Of a stretch of DNA of 64,000 nt, positions 57,617 to 64,000 are shown piece by piece; within the stretch, counting starts at the first letter, position 1; every line of letters begins with the position of its first letter. This stretch comes from Macrocybe gigantea. Taxonomy: Eukaryota; Basidiomycota; Agaricomycetes; Agaricales; Callistosporiaceae. A program made the translations under genes and the position numbers. Location of the stretch: the NCBI GenBank assembly GCA_011319805.1, contig SJRY01000229.1:682001-746000 (forward strand), in the 5' to 3' direction. Under the pieces are notes generated by a model, which was not told where the DNA came from, searched no databases, and saw nothing but the letters and a program-made list of their open reading frames with translations.

Positions 57617-60600
57617 CTACAGATTCGTCCACTCCGGCGAAGTGGGCCTTCCAAAGCCTCGCTTCTTCGAAGACGAGACTGCATCATGGTGTTTGACGGG
57701 TGCTCTGCTTGTCGAAGGAGAAGCAAGCGGCGTACCCGTCGACGAGAAAATGGGTAACTCCTCGTCATCGTGGTCGATCCTCCTGCGCTTCCTCGGAGGT
57801 GCACGCCTCAACGAGGTGGGATCGGCAGCCATCTCGTCCTCAGACTCGACGTCAGACATCGGTGGCTGGTCTTGCTCTTGGTCCCGCCTCGTCTTCGTGG
57901 TGAGCGAGGCTTCGAGCTGGAGCCGGGCACGGCCTTGCGCTTCCTCCCTCTCGTCGCAGGGGCAGTGGTTTTCTGGTTCGCGTCCCGCACATGGCAGATC
58001 TCCACAGCCGCACCGGCGTTCAAGAGAGAGTCAAACCAGAGCTAAAGTCTGTCAGCATACCTCCGGGAGTACTGTTTGGCCGACGTGGCAGACCTTTTGG
58101 TTCTCCTGTGGCCGGTCGCCCGGGCCTTTGACTTCGACAAACTTGCAGATGCACTTCGTGTGTCCCAGACCACAAGGTCGGGCACGCCGCTGCTCCTGCC
58201 CGCATAATCTTCGCAGAAGAGCCTGCATACGATGCAGAGTGTCTCGCCACCGAGGCACTGCAGTTCACGAGGTAAGTTGGCAGGTCATAGGTAAGGTTGC
58301 ATAACATTACGTGCCTCGACAATTTCGACAAGGTCTTGTTTTTCGCATATGTCCCACCTCACTCCAACACACCAGGTGTTGCATTTACGGTGCTTTTCAT
58401 CATGCTGTTCTAAAATCTGTCGCGCACTGCCACTCTTGATTTCCTCCAGTCTGGTTTCAATGAGGTCCTTGCGAGCATGATAAAATGAATCCTCCACCAA
58501 ATCGAGAGGAGCAGTCTGGTACGGAGTCTCGAACGCTCCCCTGACATCAGCAAAGATGATGTCCCAAAACAACAATGCAAAGATCGTTGTCAGCACCCGA
58601 GTCTCCGAATGAAAGCTGTAAACGAGAAAATAAGGAACAAGGCATCAAGCATGCAGGAACGAGAATACCCTTTATAACCCCATGCTTCGTAATGCTGTAG
58701 GGCACGGATCTCAACGGTTACCTCTTCTTTGTCCTTGCCTCGCCAGACAGACTTGCCTTTCCATTTCCACTTATCCGATGAGTTTGGCGGCTGAGAAGGT
58801 ACATTTCAACAAAGAGAAGAGCAAACCAATTCAATGACAAACTTCAACTGTAGTCACAGGCGATGGCTCTCCACCAGTCTTGGTAGCTGCGGGGGAGAAA
58901 TAGGCACGTAGGCCGTTCGGATGCGAAGGCGAGTTTTCTTTGCAGTCGACCGGGACCCCAGATTTATCCAGTTTCAAGGCCGTCGACCGCGTGAATACCC
59001 TCTCAGCATTGAATGTGATGGAGTCCGCCGTTCTGAGTACGCCCTCACATATGCATCGCTCCTCGTCGGGAACTTTCAGCCTTTTCTCGAGCGCACGAAG
59101 ACGGCGAACGAAACCTGGGCGAAACACTGAATAACAGAATCGTCAGAGATGCACTGCGTTGGCGTCGATCTTGATTGAGCTTTCTCACCAATACCAGTAT
59201 CGGGGTCTTCCAACGCTTCCCGCACACCCGTCATAGCCTGCTGCAGAATGCTTTCTTTCACCTCACCTTCGAGCCGACAGAGATACCGCGTTTGAAGAAT
59301 AGCACGCCTTTCATACCACTTGGCCCGTTTTCCCCGTCGCCAGAGTCTCTGTGACAATAATGCTTCTACAGCTTCAAATTCTGCTTTGTACTCGCCCAGG
59401 GTAGCGAAAGCACGCATTGCCTTGCTAAACATGCTAGTATAGACGTAACCTGCAGAGTATCAGGTGTCATATCCGTGACGGACAAACTTTTGGGTATGGG
59501 CCACTCACCTGGCTCAAATCTCTCCAAACCTGGTGTCCGGCTGGTAGGTCCTTCAGCGCGTTTCCGCTCCAGCAGTTCCTGCCATTTCGGGAAAACGGTA
59601 GTGATAAATATGTCTTTGATTTGACGAGCTTTCTCGATTTTGGGAGGGACTTCGACTGGAGGCTCGTCCTCCGGCGCATCCTCCCCCTTGCAATCTTGGA
59701 CAGGTTCTGTTTTAGGTCCTACGGGTGTGACAAACACTGTGTCCTCAAGCGCCACTTTCGGCGTTTTCAACGGCGTAGCAAGGTGGTTTGCCGGTGTCGC
59801 TGGGTCGTTCACACGATTAGGTAGCGGAAGCGGAGTTTTGGTCCTAGGTTTTGGTGGACCGTTATCACCAAATTCTGCCTCGATGTATGCGTCTAGTTTG
59901 AGCGCATCGACATAATCAAGGAATTCGTCACGACCGGACCAGATGTCACTATGTCGTTTGTAAGGGTATTCAGGATAAACCCGCTTCTTGAAGGAGGTCA
60001 ATAACGCAGGTAGCAGCAGTGACTTTGGGTATTCAAGGCACCGATCATAGACGATGTTGAGTCGAGCGACAAGCTCGTGGAAGTCGGGGTTCACCCGAAC
60101 ACATTTCCCTATTTCTACTTCAATCATGAACGGCAGAAAGAGAACAACAGGGTGTTTCACCAAGCAATTTTAATGCCATTTCTCGCAGTCTTGGCTCCTG
60201 GTTCTTCTGAGACGTCCGTCGAACAGGTGTGAATGGGAGAGTCGTTTGGCGAAATCCGTCATGATGTGCCTCTGGATGGGTTCTGTCCTTCGGAGTAAGC
60301 GCACAATCAAGAACGCTCTGCGTAACAGCATGGGAGAGCAGGGCTGATATCACGTCCCTTTTCTGTAGGGAATCAGACTAGGACAACTCAGCAGGAAGTT
60401 GGTGACTGACCCTTAAACTGCGGGGTTGTGCTTTTGTGCATTTAGTCAGCTGCTTAAGCTGGTCGTTATTGAGCCGCCACAGGAGTTGTTCCAAAGTCAT
60501 GCTCGTTTCATCTTGACAGAAGAACTCAAGGTTTAAATCATGGCGCGGCTGAAGTGGATTCGACAAGTCTTCGGATGGCGGCGTTGACGTGTCGAGAACC

Positions 60601-61246
60601 GAGGTGGAAGGACCGGCTTCCGCATGGTAGTCAAGTGGTGGTTTGGTCTCTTCTTCGTCGTCGGAGTCAAGCGTAAGGTCGATCACTTCATTTTCTTCTT
60701 GCTTGACCTCTACCTTGAAAACAATGGCCTCAGCATCCGCCACTTCCGTTAGCGGCTTGCATAAATCAGCGATTGCGAGGTTCAATCCTTTCTCTCCGAC
60801 TTCCTTCTGATACGGTTCCATAGATAAAAGCGAATACCATTGACCACGTTTGCGGAATAATAAGCGGATGAGACAATATCTCGCATTATCTACGCCGGGA
60901 AGCGTTCCTCAACATGCAGTCACGAAGATAGCCAGATCACGCACAGCACAAAGACGAGAATTGCAAAAGCATTCTCCACTCGTCTTCAGTAAGGAGGTGC
61001 GGTTCAGAATCGCGCACCGTACTGACCATGTCTGGAAAATGGTTAATCTGGCAAGCTCTTGTGCATTTGAGGGACTTGGGACAAGCCTTCGAATATCTCG
61101 ACGTATAATGATGGACGTCTGCAACCGCGGGGACCATCATCTCCGTTGCGTCTTCTGTAATCGATCTGTTCAATGTCACGTTCGATTTTCTCGGGGTCAA
61201 GGTGACCTGCACCAAAGACGAAGCGGTTAATGATTGATGCAGTCAT
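57617..61246 (-). CDS. FAN1: FAN1-type structure-specific nuclease (VRR-NUC), two frame changes
   Basis: Nuclease that trims DNA at interstrand crosslinks. The N-terminus (ATG 61244-61246, MTASIINRFVFGAG) is followed by YVEIFE, DSEPHLLTEDEWRMLLQF, YCLIRLLFRKRGQWYSLLSM, EPYQKEVGEKGLNLAIADLC and a SAP-like TLEQLLWRLNNDQLKQLTK. The TPR-like middle contains RAKWYERRAILQTRYLCRLE. The nuclease part contains LTTIFALLFWDIIFADVRGA, GGETLCIVCRLFCEDYAG, GVPDLVVWD and FVEVKGPGDRPQENQKLWFD, i.e. the PD...E-x-K active site. The protein goes on about 110 residues past the VRR-NUC with basic RGRKRKAV and acidic MSDVESEDE. The frame changes near 58160 and in the G run 57883-57885, each one missing base. Two introns (61032-61086, 58258-58314) use GC donors. 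Confidence 0.87.
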
Positions 61247-61477
61247 AAATAATACTTTTAGTGCTCAAGATATGACCCGATAGATACGAAGTAGATGAGT
61301 AGTAGTGGGCAAGGGCAATGGCGCCTCGCCAGCCTTGGTCGAACTGTCTGATCTGTGACTCAACAACTGTCGCGAGTCACATGATCGTGACAGTACGAGA
61401 CAGAATGTATAGATATGCAAAGTAATAGAGATAGTATTATTACAGTCGAATAAATAAAAACGACGAATCGATGAATC

Positions 61478-63003
61478 CTATGTGCGCCTTATGCTCGGAC
61501 TCCGTGGCGTGTACCCTGGCGGTGGCTCGTCCGTTAATCCCTGAGCCCATGGCGACATTTGCTGCGACTGCAGATACTGGATCTGATCCTGCAGCGTCCG
61601 AATCTGCTCCCTCATCGCAGCCTTCTCCGCATCGTCACTCCGCTCCTGTGGTATGCTTGGAAGAGGCCTGTTCTGCACCGTGGCCTTAAGATCTTGACTC
61701 AGCACGTTCATCTCCGTATGCAGCGCCTCCATCTGCCTCTCGATCTCTGCCTGCCTCGCACGCCGTACCTCGTCCGTAGGCGCATTCCGCACAGAGAGTG
61801 TGCGCGCCACCATGGGCCGCTCCGTCTGTGCTGCCGAGGAGCTTTCATGGCCGTCGCTCGACGGCACATACGCCGACATCATCACTTCGCCGGATGGTAG
61901 GGCTGAGAGGATGTTTCGGCTACCATACATCGAAGGTCTGTCCCCGTAAGTTGTCGATCTGTCAGGCGTATCGCTACCTGACAGAGCCGTCGTCGACGAG
62001 GGATGATCCTGGTAAGGTGTGATTGTGTACTGCGGATCGGCAGGATTTGTGGACCCTCTTCCACCGACCCAGGACGGAATGGTGATGGCGTGTTCAGCAT
62101 CCGTTTTATTCCGCCGACGATAGCAAAACACAACCGCGAGAATGAGAATGAGGAGAGCGGCGAAACCACCCACGATTCCGCCAGCGATTGCACCGACGTT
62201 GGTCGACGGACTGCCGCCATCAGTAGTATTATCTGCCTTGCTTGTCCTCGTTGGTTTTACAGTCGACCGCGTCGAAGATGCTGGACGAGTCGTATGAGTT
62301 GAGGACGTCGTAGTAGGCTGGTCCTCGAATCTAAGGACAGATCGATCAGGACGTGGTCCCAAAAGAAAATAACGAACCACCACATTAACCCACGTGTATA
62401 TGGCATAGTCAAAGTTCACAAAGACGTCGTGGTCCACGCCAGAGGTGGAGATGAGAAACCTGTGGTCCGTATTCGGCAGGCTTATTTTTGAAAAGACAAG
62501 GGCGTTGTATTGCAGGGCGGTGCTGGTCGATGGAAGGTGGAGGAAGTTCCCAGCCGGCTGGCCGTCCAGCGTGAAATTGCACTCTGTCCGCGTAGTGATA
62601 CCGTCCCCTTCATCGTTGGCAAGGATGAAGAACACATACAAAGCGGTGCCTACCAGCCCAATGATAATCAGTCATGGAAAAATAACCAGTGCGCCATCAA
62701 CGTGCCTTTAAAGTCGAGCTCGATGGAAACGTTCTTCAGGTCTTTGTTGTACGTCGCAGCCGTCCATGTTCCGTTGAAGGCCTGTGCAGCAGCAGGCTGG
62801 ATAACGCACGACTTGCACGTCGCATCCTCCCAAACTCCCTTCGTCGCTGGTAGGTATATCGGCCTCGTGCCGGTTATCGGATCACCTAGGGTATCATCTA
62901 TCGTGCGATTGGTCGCAGCACCCGCTGCTCCCAGAACGAAAACGAAAGAAAAGGGGATAAATAAAGGGTGTAGCCTGACTCTCAGAAAGAAACTAGAAAG
63001 CAT
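61478..63003 (-). CDS. Single-pass membrane protein with lectin-like ectodomain and coiled-coil tail
   Basis: Mushroom membrane protein of about 490 residues. ATG 63001-63003 opens a signal peptide (FIPFSFVFVLGAAGAATN). The ectodomain has a conserved Cys pair WEDATCKSC, then QAFNGTWTAATYNKDLKNVS, IELDFKGTALYVFFILANDE and CNFTLDGQPAGNFLHLPS, resembling carbohydrate- or ligand-binding sandwich folds seen in many basidiomycete surface proteins. After an intron come Thr-rich stalk sequence, the helix GAIAGGIVGGFAALLILILA followed by CYRRRNKTD, a Ser/Pro-rich tail and a coiled coil (RRARQAEIERQMEALHTEMN; REQIRTLQDQIQYLQSQQ). It ends PPPGYTPRSPSIRRT at 61478. The first intron (62650-62705) has a GC donor. 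Intact. Ligand and function unknown. Confidence 0.78.
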
Positions 63004-64000
63004 GGACAGAGGGGAAGAGAAAAAAAGGACGTCGTTAGTCATGTGGGCTCTCACCGCATCTCCTCCTCAAGGCCCTCGTTTTCGTGATGAGGACCTGCGT
63101 CGCAAGGAACTGTGGTTGGGTGGATATGTGCCTCCCAATGGGGTTATATGAAGTGCTTGCCGAACACGTTCTGCCCTTGCTGTATCACCATGGAAATGTG
63201 ATGAAGCCCATGTCATGGGACACAGCCCAATGGCCAAAATGAAAAGCCATGTCAAGCCCTTCATTGGGCTGGTACAAATTCCATGAACGTCATGGGGCCC
63301 GCGATACTCATTTATTGCTACGAACTGTTCAGAAATCCGGCATCCCAAGTCGATGTGACACGCACCATCATCAGCCAAAACAAACCCTAGAAAGAAGCGA
63401 ATCAAGCCCTTGATCCTCGATTCTCACAGCGCTCTCATGCGGCAAGGAGACGTTCCCGGGTTTCCCGCAACAGCAGCAAAAAAGCGCCGACTGCAACTGA
63501 GGAGAGTGCTTGAACGTTAACGGGTTGCTGGGAGACGCGATGAACATTCGAAAGCCACTCCTCGGCGCCCAGCAACGTCTATATAGCATAATCTATGACA
63601 CGACCCGGCGCTCGCCACAGAGCTCGAGTCGGACAACATCATGACCACATAGAGTTAAGGGAAAAGCTTAGCAAGAGCATTTTGAAGGCAAACCACGACA
63701 ACAACTGACTTTAGCTTGAGCTCTCGAATTCATCACTTTCATCAGACCGCACCAAACATGAAGAGGAAGAAAGAAAAGAAGCGAAAAGCAAAGAAAACAT
63801 TATTCTTTTCCTAACTACTACACTAAAAAGATGAACAGAGAACGAGAAAGAGGAAAAGAGAAAAAGATATAAACGACATTGGTCTCTCAACCAAAAAAAA
63901 AAAATTCAGCGACTACTCTAGGACAAAAAAATGTGATTAAGAATAATAAGCAGAGGCAGCGATGTTATCCAAGAAGGATGAATCTTCAAGTGCAGGATTG
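63004..64000. other. Intergenic to window end
   Basis: Upstream region of the gene at 61478-63003 and beyond. CTATATAGCATA near 63578-63590 could be a TATA element. 63720-63960 is purine-rich with A runs. No coding region is supportable. Confidence 0.45.

Overview
The window looks like nuclear DNA of a filamentous basidiomycete, most likely an agaricomycete. Genes are packed on both strands and split by many introns of about 48-80 bases with GT..AG (sometimes GC..AG) ends. The gene families are typical of mushroom-forming fungi: Kre9/Knh1-like secreted proteins, SH3 membrane proteins, MYND proteins, AIM9-like kinases, Ser/Thr-rich single-pass membrane proteins and an SFP1-like zinc finger. 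I see no rRNA, convincing tRNA, CRISPR array or intact transposon.

Layout. 0-13.5 kb: the 3' end of an SH3 gene, an F-box/WD40 ubiquitin-ligase adaptor, two tandem Kre9/Knh1-like genes, a 14-intron SNF2-type helicase, divergent PAM17 (mitochondrial import motor), and an SH3 membrane protein. 13.6-22.2 kb: a scrambled block holding a truncated duplicate of an AAA+ gene end, a kinase relic without its catalytic loop, an N-terminally truncated ELYS-like relic, and an unrecognised coiled-coil gene with a 12-base repeat. 21.1-25.7 kb: a long gene joining a CCCH zinc finger, a disordered Ser/Pro-rich region, ankyrin repeats and a ClpB/SKD3-type AAA+ domain. This is the most unusual gene here. 25.9-34.3 kb: glutaredoxin-like, zinc-knuckle, DUF7598-like, mucin-like membrane and unknown genes. 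35.9-64 kb: UPF1, a MYND protein, a HAM1-N-like protein, a Dnf-type lipid flippase, a Cdc10-type septin, an F-box/CNH protein, an SFP1-like factor, FAN1 nuclease and another single-pass membrane protein.

Many genes are housekeeping: RNA surveillance (UPF1), DNA crosslink repair (FAN1), lipid asymmetry, septins, protein import and ubiquitin ligases. There is no biosynthetic cluster. Several neighbours share short divergent promoters.

A pattern cuts across the window. About twenty places in otherwise conserved genes change reading frame by exactly one missing base, often inside a G or C run, while neighbouring multi-intron genes are intact. Copies within the window prove two of these losses. 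I read most as consensus errors of the assembly, so these genes are called CDS rather than pseudogenes. The 13.6-18.5 kb relics carry large deletions as well and are called pseudogenes. Family assignments rest on recognising motifs by eye; no database search was possible.
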